DNA of 64,000 nucleotides. Source: Phaseolus vulgaris. Lineage: Eukaryota; Streptophyta; Magnoliopsida; Fabales; Fabaceae. Under the pieces are notes generated by a model. That model saw nothing but the letters and a program-made list of their open reading frames with translations, was not told where the DNA came from and ran no database searches. The DNA lies in the NCBI RefSeq assembly GCF_000499845.2, contig NC_023758.2:18455984-18519983 (forward strand), written 5' to 3'. Shown here one piece after another: positions 9,625 through 21,512 of the stretch. Within the stretch, counting starts at the first letter, position 1; every line of letters starts with the position of its first letter. A program made the position numbers and the translations under genes.

Positions 9625-11911
9625 ATGACGCGCCCGAACTCCCAGTCTGGTTCTTCCCCCAAGACCCCCAAGTCCAATTATAAAGCCTTCTATACATGGG
9701 CCCCCGACGAGCTTTTGAACGAGTGTACCAGCCTGACATCCTTTCAGGACCTGGAGAATCATCGTGGGGATCCCCACTTGTATAACTTCAATGCTTTCTG
9801 CCGCACTCATGACGCGCACATCTCCGTTCGTCCTAGCTGACCGGGGGAACCTGCGTGTGTGGATGACAGACCTAGAAAGGGGGATTCTTTCTTCTTCATG
9901 CACCAGACGGTATTTAAACGCGTCGGGGTGCATCTCCCATTCACGCCCTTCAAGAGGGAACTCCTCACTGAGATTAACACAGCCCCCGCCCAACTCCACC
10001 CCAACAGCTGGGCATTTGTAAGGGGTTTTCAAATTCTCTGCGGGTACCTGGGCATCCTTCCCTCTGTGGATGTCTTCTTGCATTTCTTCGAAGTGAAGAA
10101 ACAGGGGAAGAGCTTTTGGGTAAGCTTCTCCGGGATCGCGGGTAGGATCCTTCTCACCCTCTTCCAGAACTCCTACAAAAACTGGAAAGGAAAATTCTTT
10201 AGGGTGTGCTGCGCCAAGCACGACCCCACAGCCTTAGACGGCTTTCCCCTGTACTGGACGGAGCACCCCAAGTTGCGCAAGCCTAAGACCCTGAATGAGC
10301 TATCCCCCGCTGATAGGGAGGTATGCAAGGCCCCGGCTGGTCTGGGAATCGTCTTCGATACGCTGAAGCTTATCGCGAGCGAATACAACGCCCACTCCCT
10401 GACCACCTACTTTGGTAGGGAGATTCCTCTCTCATTATCTTTCGTTATCTGTATTTTGCTACTTTATGTTTGTTCTTCTGGCCTCTTCCATCTGTTTTCC
10501 ATTGTGCCATGTAACTTACGCCTCATGCATCTACGCGTTTGTGGTTCTGTATAATTGCTTTGGCTTTGATTTATGCTGCTGGGTTTATTTGAATGTAGGG
10601 TCGGTGATGGATGCCTCAAAAAGGATGATGCTGGCGAAAGCGATGAAGGCCGCTCGTGCTGCCAAAGCGGGCGCCTCTTCCGCCCCTGCTACTGACCCGA
10701 ACCCCCCATCAACCCTGCCTCTGCCACCACCGACCACTACCGAAGCTCCACTAGGCTCATCTTCACCGTCCCCGCATAGCCCTGAGGCGCTTCAGACTCC
10801 CGGCTCTCCTTTGCCCATTCCCGCCGTTCCTCTGGTCGTGGCCTCATTGCCGACCCAAACCCCCCTCGACAAAGGGAAACGGGTCTTGGAGATCATATCC
10901 GACGATGAAGACTTGGATGACGTGGCACCCTTCAAGAGGAGGAAATCTGCAAGGGTTCCCCTCCTACCGGCGGCGTCGCCCCAGGGAGAGGATTCTTTCA
11001 GGGACAACCCTCCCAGCGCTACTTCCCTTCCCCCCACAACCGTCCAAGAGGATATAGGCGAAGGCGCCGAGTCTGCTCCACCTCCGCCACTGGCAGAGGT
11101 CTCTGCTTCTCCTGCCCCCGTCCCTGCCGCCCCCGATTTTATCGCCATCCCTCCTCCAATTATGCATCTGATGAGGGGCTTCAGTGGTGGAACAATGCCA
11201 GAGGGCTCCGACAGGAAGGAGGGCATGCCTTTCTACTTGGGGGCCTTCTTGACGATGGCCCTTGAATGGCGTGCCCAGGCCAGAAACGCTGCTCTGCAAA
11301 CTCAAACCCTCCAGGCCTTGGAAACAAGGGTAGCTGCCCTGGAGGAGGAAAAGAAGATTCTGGGACGTCAAAACGAAGCTTACCAAACCACCCTGAAGCA
11401 GGCGCAAGAGTCCAAAGCAGAGGCTGAAGAACAACTGGCATAGGCGGTGGAGCTCCAGGCCGACTTCTACGCTCGGGAAGTCGCCCTCAAAGTTCAGGTA
11501 ACGAGCCTTCAAGACATAGTCGAAGCTTACGAAGAGGTTCAAAAGGACTTGAAGGACCGTTGTTGTGAGCAAGCTGACGGAATGGAGCGGATGGAAGGGG
11601 AAATGGCTACCCAGGGCAAAGCTATGGGCCTTCTCCAGGTTGACTACGACAAACTGCGGGTCAAGGTCAGCCGACTCCGTGTGGAGAAGGAGGCTTTGGA
11701 TAAGCAGGTAGCTTCTGGGGACGCCACCATTGAGGAGCTAGAGAAGGACAAAAAGACCCTAATCCAGGACATGGCGGGCACTTTCGAGGAGGGATTCCAG
11801 GAGGCTCTGGCCCAAGCTGTCTGCATGAATCCGGGGATCGACATTTCCAACTGCGATTCCACTCACCACATTGTTGATGGAAAAGTCGTGCCCCTGGAAC
11901 TGGACGATTGA
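9625..11911 (+). pseudogene. aORF2: the most complete antisense ORF, two nonsense codons
   Basis: Exon 9625-10414 starts MTRPNSQSGSSPK, with YTWAPDELLNECTSL, FFEVKKQGKSFWVSFSGIAG and LDGFPLYW. A phase-1 intron (10415-10598) follows. Exon 10599-11911 opens GSVMDASKR, then has a Pro/Ala/Ser-rich linker with basic clusters (KGKRVLE, FKRRKSAR) that could be nuclear-localisation signals. A long coiled coil follows (about 11270-11780, for example ALETRVAALEEEKKI), and then a C-terminus with NPGIDIS and DGKVVPLELDD. The exons total 2103 bp, an intact multiple of three, or about 700 residues. Stops occur at 9838-9840 (TGA) and 11441-11443 (TAG), with no frameshift seen. The function is unknown; the coiled coil and NLS-like clusters suggest a structural or nuclear protein, which is inference. 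It lies in the remnant of a minus-strand Tat element and is antisense to that element. Confidence 0.78.
10415..10598 (+). other. Conserved phase-1 intron of aORF2
   Basis: The donor is ACTTTG|GTAGGGAG and the acceptor TTTGAATGTAG|GGTCGGTGATGG. The exons join in frame as F-G-S-V-M-D. The interval is T-rich and has several in-frame stops. Confidence 0.68.
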
Positions 11912-12700
11912 ACCGCCACCCTCGACCATCGCTTTATTCCTTTACACTTGTTTTTAACCTTCTTTCATAAACATAAAATTCTTTGAATTGTCTGCACTTT
12001 CGTTACAACTTTGGGTTTTTGCATGATTACTTTCGTGCCATCGCGATATAGAATTCCGCCTGTGTGACTTTACTTTCGTTCTTTGCCTTCACGTGCTTCG
12101 GTTGTTTTGCCTGTACTATACCCGTTTCTTTCACTGCGTTGGGCGGCCTTGTATGTCCAGGGAAGGTCACGCGTCGATGCCCACGCCCATGGAGAAGCTT
12201 GCCTAATGGGGCCGTATCGTCCACGGGGTGTCTCTAACACCAAAGCGATCCGTCCCTTGATTCTTAGTGCCCGGCCCCCACGCCTAAGGAGAGGCCTGCT
12301 ACAGCAGCGCCGTATCGTCCCAGGGTGTCTAAAAACGCCGAGTGCTCTGGGGGGTGGGGGTCGTTTCCTCCATGGTCTTTCCTTCCCATAAGTATTGGGG
12401 AACAACCCTGCCAGTGATTCGCTGGCGTTTGGCGATCTCGTCTCCCTCCACAGTCTTTCCTACCTGTGGGTATCGGGAAGGCGACGCCACTAAACTAGCT
12501 TTGACCTCTTCGATTTCGTCTCCCTCTACAGTCTTTCCTACCTGTGGGTATCGGGAAGGCGGCACTGCTGATACTTGGGTTGGCGATGCCCGCAACGTCT
12601 CATGCTGGCGTCGCCTTTTGCACCTTTCCTGCGACGCCTCGGGCGTCTCATGCTGGCGTCGCCTTGGGCGTTATCTTTACTTTGGCCCTGGTCGACGCCT
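11912..12700. repeat. Decayed 3' untranslated Tat sequence with LTR-like repeats
   Basis: There is no gene here. The part to about 12100 looks like the T-rich 3' end of the aORF2 transcript. From 12365 a motif resembling an LTR stretch (CCATGGTCTTTCCT, then GGGTATCGGG) occurs three times. The last two copies, at about 12440 and 12518, form a direct repeat of about 78 bp. GGCGTCGCC-type motifs follow at 12480-12670. The short ORFs in this stretch have no recognisable product. Confidence 0.55.
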
Positions 12701-13190
12701 GAGGATGGCGAAGAGCTCAGGGCTTCGCCTGTGCTATCCACGCGGCACTTCTTACACGGCTGATGGGATGTTCAGTCACTCGACTTGATTCTGACTCCTA
12801 CTGTGCCCCTGACCCGCTCTCGACGGCGCATCGTACCCTTGGGCATTCTGTGGATACGACGTTTTCTGAGTTTAACCAGGGGTGCCAGGGCCATCCTTCC
12901 ATCTTCCGCCATGTGGCTCGATCGTGCGGTGCATCCATTCGCGTCGTTTAGCGCTATAACTGCAATACTTCCATTTGCGTCGTTTGGCGCTCTAACCGCA
13001 ATATTTGATTCTTCAAAGCTTTGAAACTGTCCTCATCATTTATGCGCTTTTCGTAACCTACTTGCACCCTTTATACTTGCACCCTTTCTCTTCTCGCGAA
13101 GAGTTCTTCCAGTGTTTGTTCCCACCAGCGTTTTACCCTTGTGTTACCAGTGGGCCACACGCCTTCGAACCTCCCCGATTTTGTTCAAGA

Positions 13191-14090
13191 ATGTCTTCTC
13201 GTGCTACTCCCCCCAGGGTCAACCCCAAGGACCTGTATACTTGGGCTTCGAGCGAGCTTCTTGACGAATACTCATGCTTACTCTCCACCAGGGCCATAAG
13301 GGAACACAAAGGGGATTCATGCTCCTATAACCACCGTGCCTTCGCGAGGAGGCACGACGACGACATTGCTGTGCTCCCTTGCACTCTAGGGGAGCCAGTA
13401 TGTAGAGACGAACAGGCCAACGACGGGGTCCCCTTCTTTTACTTCTATCAGGTGGTTTTCAAAACCATCGGCGTGCGCCTGCCCTTCTCCAGGTTTGAGA
13501 AGGAACTGCTGACGGAGATCAATGCCGCTCCGGCCGAGTTATATCGCAATAGCTGAGCTTTTGTCAAGGCCTTTGACGTCCTTTTCGGGTTTCTGGGTTG
13601 TGCACCCTCGGTTGACATCTTTCTTCACTTCTTTGAGGTGAAGAGGCAAAGGAACAACCTCTGGGTAACTCTTAGTAACGTTCCTGGCAGAGTTCTCCTG
13701 ACCCCCTTCCAAAACTCATTCACTGGGTGGAAAGGCAGGTTCTTCAAGATCTGCTGCTCTGATCTCATTCCCTCCGCCCTGGATGGTTTTCCACTGTACT
13801 GGGTGAGGGAAACGAGGGCCCTCAAATCCAAACCCTTCAAGAAGCTAGCCCCGAATGACCAGGTGGTTTGTCGGATTCTTGCTGAGGCGGGAGGTTTCGA
13901 CTCCGCCACCTTGATCAATTTGGAGTTCAACGCTGGAACTCTTGAGAAGTATATATGTATGGGTCACTGCCCTAGAAACTTCCGCCTTTGTTGCTTTCTA
14001 TCTGTGTGTGTTTTGCTTCATGGTGTGTCTGACACATTCATCTCCCTTGGCGCAGGTTCGAAATAAACCAAGAGCGGAGGTCACGACTTA
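13191..14090 (+). pseudogene. aORF3: antisense ORF at the 3' end of E2, truncated
   Basis: It starts MSSRATPPRVNPKDLYTWAS and shows the aORF core (DGVPFFYFYQVVFK, FFEVKRQRNNLWVTLSNVPG, ALDGFPLYW). A TGA at 13554-13556 stands where relatives have Trp. The phase-1 intron is at 13957-14055 (donor TATAT|GTATGG, acceptor TTGGCGCAG|GTTCG). After it only a few residues match (S-K), then a TAA and unrelated sequence, so the linker and coiled-coil exon are deleted. I see no 5'UTR intron with the AAG|GTATG context upstream. It lies 0.5 kb past the end of the E2 pol and converges with it, the normal place for this gene. Confidence 0.72.
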
Positions 14091-14600
14091 CCCGGGCTCT
14101 GCGGACTTAGAGCGGGGCTTCGTCTTCTTCCCGTGCTGACTCCGGTGGCCACTGAAGAGTGGTTCGTTTGTGTTTTTGTATGAGTTGTAATGTTTGCCCT
14201 ATTCGCATTACTCCCATTTGTATCGAACAATGCTTGTAACATCAACTTTACTATACCATACTTGGTTTTTGTAACGCCGCTTTACTTTGCATACGTCTCA
14301 TATATTGTGCGCCTTTCCTCCGTCATGTTTCTTAGCGGCGCCCGCACTCAAGCGACACCTTTCTTCTTGGCGACGCCCTCGACGCTTTCTTTTTGGGCGA
14401 CGCCTTCTTTCTTGGCGACGCCTTCTTTACTGGCGACGCCTATCGCCGCTTCAAACGGGGAAAAGATAAAGACTGAAAACCAAGGCAAGGTTTTTTCTCA
14501 AACTTGTTTTTCTTTTATTTGGGTGACCTCATTAAAAAACCCCGGGAGGGGAAAAAGAGCGTCCCCTTTAACAAGACTGTTACATCACTGCTTACATAAG
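14091..14600 (-). other. 3' untranslated region of E2 with a conserved post-pol box
   Basis: No gene is seen. The box at 14517-14568 (minus strand GGGGACGCTCTTTTTCCCC, then TTTTTTAATGAGGTCACCC followed by AAATAAAA) is shared with E4 (60020-60074) and E5 (44626-44677) at a similar distance after pol. A short run of GGCGACGCC motifs lies at 14350-14450. Confidence 0.6.
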
Positions 14601-17600
14601 TCAACTAAAATAAAACTTCAAGTTGGCTGCATTCCAACTGCGCGAGATGGGACCTCCTTCCAAGGTCTCTAGGCTGTACGAACCGTTGCCCTTAGCCTCG
14701 GTAACTCTGAAGGGTCCGGTCCACTTGGGAGACAGCTTATTCTCCAGCTCGTATGGGTGGGCTTTCCACATAACTAGGTCGCCAATCTGAAACTGTCGCG
14801 GCTTTACCTTAGAGCTATATTGCCGCTCTACTCTTCTCTTCACCGCTTTAGCTTTTATTCTGGCCTCTTCCCTGGCTTCGTCTAGTAGATCCAGGTTTAC
14901 CCGCCTTTCTTCGTTGGATTCCTCCACCACAAAGTTTTGAAAACGTGGTGAGCTTTCATGTATTTCTACCGGGATCATCGCGTCCGACCCGTACACCAAA
15001 CTGAAAGGCGTCTCCATGGTAGAAGATTAGGGCGTGGTGTGGTATGCCCATACGATCCTTGGTACTTCCTCCGCCCACGCCCCTTTGGCCTTCTCTAACC
15101 TTCTCTTTAACCCCCTCAGCAAAACTCTGTTTGCTGACTCTACTTGCCCGTTGGTCTGGGGGTGTTCGACTGACGTAAACACTTGCTTGATACCTATCTC
15201 AGCGCACAGATTTCTCAACTGCTGACTGGAAAACTGGGTCTCGTTATCGAATATCAAGCGCCTAGGTACGCTAAAGCGGCACACAATGTTCTTCCACACA
15301 AAGTGATGTACCTTGTGCGCAGTAATCTGTGCCACGGGCTCTGCCTCTATCCACTTGGTGAAGTACTCGATGGCAACGATCAAATACTTCATCTGCCTGA
15401 TCGCCAGTGGGAACGGGCCCAAGATGTCGATTCCCCATGTATGAAAAGGCCACGGGCTATATATGGATCGCAGTTCTTCTGGCGGCGCCTTGTGCCAGTC
15501 AGCGTGCTTTTGGCATTGCCTGCAGCACTGGGCGTGTCGCGCGCAATCCTCTTTTACTGTTGGCCAGAAGAACCCTGCGCGTATCACCTTGGAGGCTAAG
15601 GACCTTCCCCCTACGTGGCTCCCGCAAATGCCTTCGTGGAGCTCCTCCATTATCCTGGTACACTCGTCGCCACTTACACACGTTAGGATAGGGTGAGTGA
15701 AACCGTGCCTGAACAACACTCCATCCACCAGAGTATATCTTGCGGCATTTCTTTTGACCTTCTTACCCTCTTCCGGCTCCACTGGAAGAGCCCCATCCGC
15801 CAGGTACCGTTTGTATAGCGTCATCCAGGTGTCTCCCTCGGCTAGGACACATACCTGCATTTGCCTTCCTTCTTCAGGCATATCCGCGTACGTGCTGATG
15901 CAGGGCGTCTTCAGCGTATCTTGGGTTAGAGAGCGATGATTCCTTGGACTCTCTCTTGATGTACAGATCTGGAGGACATCCACCCTGTTATCTTCCACGA
16001 ATTTACGCGGGGCTTTGAGCGTCTCTTGGATCACTGTCCTCTGCCTACCCCCCTTGCCTGAGCTGGCCAGCTTGGCAAGCAGGTCGGCTCTGGCATTCTG
16101 CTCCCTTGGGACATGTATCAGCTCAAGAGCGTTAAATGCTCCCTTCAATAGTTGGACGTATCTTAGATACGCCGCCATCTGTGGGTCCTTCGCCTGGAAC
16201 TCACCCGACACCTGCCCCGTAATCAGCTGGGAATCGCTTTTCACCATGAGGTTCTGCGCGCCCATCTCCTTGGCTAGGAGCATTCCTGCTATCAGGGCTT
16301 CGTATTCCGCCTGATTATTACTTGCCTTGAAGGCGAAGCGCAAAGCTTGCTCAATCAGTACGCCGTTGGGTCCCTCCAAGACTATTCCCGCACCACTCCC
16401 TTGTTGGTTGGAAGAGCCATCAACCGAGAGCAACCACTGCGAGCCCACTTCCACCTCTTGCTCACCTCCGGGCGAGAGTTCCGCTATAAAATCTGCGTAC
16501 ACTTGCCCTTTGATGGATCCTCTAGGCTCATACTGAATGTCGAATTCTGACAGCTCCACCGCCCAGCGCACCATTCTTCCCGCCACGTCAGGCTTCTGCA
16601 ACACCTTCTGTATAGGGAGGTTTGTCATCACTACCACCGTAAAGCTGTGGAAGTAATGACGGAGCCTCCTGGCTGAAAACACCACTGCTAACGCTGCCTT
16701 CTCCAGCGCCTGGTATCTCGTCTCAACGCCTTGTAATGCCTTGCTCACGAAATAGATGGGCTTTTGACTCTGGTCCTGCTCCTGGACTAACACAGAGCTG
16801 ATAGCCCGCTCCGTTACCGTAAAATATAGCTGGAGGGGCACACCTGTTACCGGTTTGCAGAGGACCGGTGGCGTCGCCAGGTACTCCTTTAACTTAATGA
16901 AAGCCGCTTCGCATTCGTCAGTCCATGCAAAGCGACTATTTCTCTTGAGGCACTGGAAATATGGGTGCCCCTTCTCTCCCCCGGCGGAAACAAACCTTGA
17001 GAGTGCCGCCATCCGCCCTGTCAGCTGCTGCACTTCCTTTACCGACGTCGGGCTTCGCATGGCGATAATCGCTGCGCATTTGTCGGGGTTCGCTTCTATC
17101 CCCCTCTCTGTGAGCATAAAACCCAAGAACTTACCGGCCTCTACCCCAAAGACACACTTCTCAGAGTTTAACTTGAGGCGGTACTTGGATATTGTGACGA
17201 ACAACTCCTCCAGGTCTGCCGTGTGCTGTGCCCTATCCTGCGACGCCACCGCCTTGTCATCTACGTAGGCGTACACATTCCTCCCTAGCATGGGCGCCAG
17301 GACCTTGTCCATCAGCCTTTGGTAGGTGGCGCCCGCGTTTTTCAACCCAAAAGGCATCACCTTATAACAGTAACTGCAAGTCTCAGTCATGAATGCAGTT
17401 TTACTCTCATCTCTCGGGTGCATCTTGATCTGGTTGTACCCTGAGAATGCGTCCAGGAAGCTCAGCACCTTGCTGCCGGATGCACTATCCACCAACGCGT
17501 CGATGCTGGGCAGTGGGTACGAGTCCTTCGGGCACGCCTTATTCAAATCCGTGAAGTCCACGCACATCCTCCACTTCCCATTCGCCTTTTTCACCAAGAC

Positions 17601-20006
17601 GACGTTGGCCAGCCACTCGGGGTATTGAATCTCCCTGATGTGGCCAGCACTCAACAACTTCTGCGTTTCATCCTTTACCACCTGCTGTCTCTCTTCGTTA
17701 AACTTTCTCCTTCTTTGGCGCACGGGGCGGACCGTGGCGTCCATGCTGAGGTGATGACACAGGAAATCAGGGTCGATACCGGGCATATCCGAGGCGGACC
17801 ATGCGAAAGCATCCAGGTGGCGCGAAATCACTTCTGCCACCCCTTCCTGTTCTTCTGGGCTCAGCAAACTTCCTAACTTAAACATTTTGCCGCCAATCTC
17901 CCTCTCCACGGCGTTAGCCGCCGGTTGTTCCCTGCTATCATCCTCGATGGGCGCCGCCTTTTCCACGGGGACCGCGTCGCCAGGGCCTTCCTCCATGGGT
18001 GCATCTGTTTCTGGCGTCGCCCTCGCGGGTACAGCCTCTTTAGGTGTCGGCGCAGCGGGCATCGCCTCAATCATCGTCGTGTCTACACACGGCGGACGCT
18101 CATACACCATGAACATGCCTCTCTTCGTTTTCAGGCTGTTCTCATAGCATTTCCTTGCCTCCTCCGGATCTGACTTGATGACTATCACCTTGCCACTGAG
18201 GTCCGGCAGCTTCATCTTCATATGGCGTGTGGAGGCTACTGCGTTCAACCGGTTCAACGCCGGCCTGCCCAACAAGATGTTGTAAGCGGAGCTGGCGTTC
18301 ACGACCAAGTACCGGATGCTTTCGGTACGCGAGGCCTCTCCGTCCGTGAACGTAGTCCTCAACTCCAGGTAGCCTCGGACTTCCACCTGGTTGTCCGCAA
18401 ACCCATACAGGCACCCTGTGTAGGGCCTCAAAAGGTCGGGGGATAGCTGCAACTTATTGAATGTCGACCAGAACATGACGTCTGCTGAACTTCCCTGGTC
18501 GACAAGAACTCTGTGCACCTTTCTCCCAGCTGTGACAACTGAAATGACCACAGGGTCATTGTCGTGCGGCACCACGTCTCGGAGATCCCTTCTCGTGAAT
18601 ACTAGGTCCGACTCCCACGACTCACCCGAGCTTCTTTCTTCGATCGAGTTGACCCCCCTCGCGTATTTCTTTCACTGGGAGGCGGTGGGTCCTCCGCTGG
18701 AAAATCCTCCAGCTATGGTATGGACCTCGCCGAGAACCGGCGTCTCGTGTGCTTTTTCTTCCGCTGGCGGCGGCAAGGTGGCGATCGTTGTGGGTTCTGC
18801 GACATAATCCTTCAAAAACCCGGTTCTCACCTGCTCATCCAGCTGGTAACCCAACGACAGGCAGTTATCAATGTGGTGACCGAAAGCCTCGTGGAACTCA
18901 CACCAAGAGTCTTTCTGAGGCCCCAACACCTTATCGAACTTCGCCAGTCGCCTCAATCTCTCAGCTATATCAAGCACGGCGATCAGGTCCTTCAATTCCA
19001 CCACAAAATTGTATCTCGCCGGCCTCGTTCTTTCTCTGGCCAGGCGATCGCCTCCCGCTGGACCCCGGGGCTGGGGCTTTCTGGCCTCGTAGGGGCGTCT
19101 CCCATCTGGTTTCTTCCTTCTCGTCGTGGTCTCATTGACCCTGGCAGGCTGAGCTCGCGTCGGTCCCCTCGGGCGCGAGGGTACGACGCTGGTGCGCTTC
19201 ACGCACACCTCTCCCTCAGAAGCGATATGTTCTACCGCCCGACGCCGTAGTTCAGCAAAAGTCCTAGGGCGGTTGCGAATGATGGATTCCCCAAAAGGGC
19301 TGGGGCATACGCCTTTCACGAACGCGTACACAATCATAGGTTCCTCTGTCGTACCAACCTTTACTACCTGGGCCCCGAAGCGATTGATGTATTCCTTTAG
19401 GGTCTCCCCTTGATACTGTTTCACATCAAACAAATCGTAGGAGACCGGCGGCGGGGCCTTGTTTGCTAGGTATTGTTCCCTGAACAATCGTGACAGTTGT
19501 CGGAAAGAGGTGATATGACCATCCGGTAGGCTGATGAACCAGTCCATAGCCATCCCAGTCAAGGTGCTCATAAAGAGCTTGCACTTGGCAACGTCAGAGC
19601 CGCCTACCAGGACCATTTGTGTGTGAAATGCAACGAGGTGCGTCTCAGGGTCCTCAATCCCGGTGAAGATCACCTTGGGCCCCGCGAATGTGTTCGGGAT
19701 CACTGCATCCAGAATCTCCTGCGAGAAGGGAGTGGAAAACTCCCTTGGCGGGGAGTGGTTCTCCATCTCGTCATGTTCACGTTGCCCCCGATTATTTCGT
19801 AGACCCCGGCGCAACTCCTCATTTACACGGCGGAGCTCTTCATTCCTCTCATGCGAGGCTTCGAGATCTGCTTGCATGCGTTCCTGTTCCAGTTTCGACT
19901 CCGCCATATCCTCCTGCAGCCCCCGCATTATCTCCAGGACCTGTTGAATGGATAGTTCTGCTGGGGCCGCGCGTGCAGTACCCCGTCTTGTGGTGGCCAT
20001 TGTCAC
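14601..20006 (-). pseudogene. Element E2: nearly intact Tat gag-pol polyprotein, two nonsense codons
   Basis: One minus-strand frame of 1802 codons, counting stops, runs from the MTMATTRRGTAR start (20006; the second Met at 20000 matches relatives) to the stop at 14601-14603. In order it encodes a coiled N-terminal gag, the capsid domain (MAMDWFISLPDGHITSF near 19530), the CX2HX4HX4C knuckle, the protease (VDQGSSAD), reverse transcriptase with YVDD (followed by KAV rather than the usual MVV), Ty3 RNase H, the second RNase H-like domain (VDGSSNQQGSG), and integrase. Integrase shows a C-X2-C zinc end, WGIDILGPF and NGQVESANR; its DNGTQF motif reads DNETQF. The C-terminus has a PKWTGPFRV module. 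Breaks are TGA at 18672-18674 and TAA at 15027-15029. Both fit single C-to-T changes, as expected of methylated DNA. The dual RNase H places it in the Tat lineage. Confidence 0.9.
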
Positions 20007-20086
20007 GGTCTCTTCAAACCTCCTCCAACGTTACTATAACTTGGTAGATCTTCTCAAACTTGTGATGGGACTGATGTTTTATATCA

Positions 20087-20104
20087 GCCCCACGGTGGGC
20101 GCCA
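20087..20104 (-). other. Primer-binding site of E2
   Basis: The exact tRNA-Lys-type 18-mer on the minus strand, two bases inside the LTR end at 20107. Confidence 0.85.
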
Positions 20105-20106
20105 AA

Positions 20107-21239
20107 TGTTCGTGCGCGACCTCGACCTCTGCTAGGGACTCCTTCCCACTGATCACCTGTAGATTCCTGCAAAGAAGGAAAAAAGGGCGCCCTAGCGGCC
20201 GTTTGCACTCCGATGCTCAAGTCAGCCAGCAAGAAACACCAAAAACTATGCACCTCCGTATCGGAGCACCGCGTATGGCACTCTGAATGTGGTAAAAAGG
20301 AAACTGTGTCTAGTGTATATTTTCTCGTTCTGGCAAAAATCTCTCCCTAGTCCCTTGTGCGTAACCTCAAGGCTCGAGCAAGCAACTAGAGTGTTTCTGG
20401 AAAATTTGCCAAAAGTTCGAACCCCGTTCCCAACATTCTCGGCGTTATTTAAACTACCCAAGCATTTAAAGCGCTTTAAAGCGCTTTTAATCATAAAACG
20501 TAACGCACTTAATTAACGCGTCTAATTAGAAAACGTAGCGCATTTAAGACGTTGAAACGCTTGGGAGCCTTTATAGTACCTTAAACGCTCGAAACAGAAA
20601 CTGTATTGAATGACTTTAATTACTTGGTACCTGACTAAATGGTATTTCTATTCTGACCTGGCTGTCGTACACGTGGAGGGCCTCACAGCGCCATGACCCC
20701 ATCTGGGGACGTTTCTACGTGTGAGTCCTTCTGCTTGGGAGTGCTACTGCGCAAGGGGTGACTTTTTGGGTGTCAACTTATGCTCCCAATCATCTAGTCA
20801 CTCACTTTGAGAGCGTATCTGCCTTCCTCTCGTACCCTGCACCTGGCTACCCTGGGCGTGACCCTCCCCTTGGGCGGCAGGGGTACTTCACGAGTCAGGC
20901 TGCCCTACACTGGTGCTATCACTGTGGCCTTGAAGCCACCTTTCCCTTCTCTTTATCACTGCCCCGGATTATCGGGACCTGAGGCCTTCCCACGGCGTCG
21001 CTCCCTCCATGGTCTTTCCTACCCATGGGTATCAGGGAACCGCGCTGTGACTGCCTTGACTTAATGATATTTGATCTTGGTGACGCCCTGGTTGGGCGAC
21101 GCCTCCACCTAGGCGACGCTTCCTCTTGGCAATGCTGGTACTTGGCGTCTCTTCACCTAGGTGACGCCTTGTGTTGACTTTGACCCCTGGCGTTGACTTT
21201 GACCTTGACTTTGTCAACGCCCGGATACGGGACGGTACA
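20107..21239 (-). repeat. 5' LTR of E2
   Basis: This 1133-bp repeat runs TGTTCGTGCG to GGGACGGTACA on the plus strand. It is related to LTRs A and B but lacks their doubled CCATCTGGGG segment. A minus-strand TATA-like box lies at 20569-20575, the conserved R/U5 block at 20167-20225, GGCGACGCC motifs around 21080-21170 and TTTGACC motifs at 21174-21220. The right flank is GATAA. No matching 3' LTR is recognised, because the region left of 13190 is rearranged. Confidence 0.85.
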
Positions 21240-21512
21240 GATAATGTGACTTTATTTTACATTTTCACACTTCTTTATTTAATATCCACACCTCCTAAGA
21301 GTAATTCAAATGATGCTCTTTTATTTAATGCTTGGCCTTGCTCCTCATGGGATGGACTTGGGCTTGTTGGGCTTTGGCCTTCTTGGGCTTGGGCCTCCTC
21401 TTTATTTTATGTCTTCTTTTAATTTTGAGAAGACTAGAGGGAAGAACTTCAAATGTGAGGGTGGATGTCCTCTTCCTTCATTAATAAAAGCCTCCTTTAT
21501 TTGATTCTCATC
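21240..21512. repeat. Scrap of an LTR shared with 52990-53255 (LTR Y)
   Basis: This AT-rich stretch contains GATGCTCTTTTATTTAATG, CTTGGCCTTGCTCCTCATGG and a CCTCCTTTATTTG end. Clearly related sentences occur in the same order at 53110-53240. It separates the E2 LTR from the broken gag of E3, so it is probably one edge of an older insertion into the E3 gag. Confidence 0.5.
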
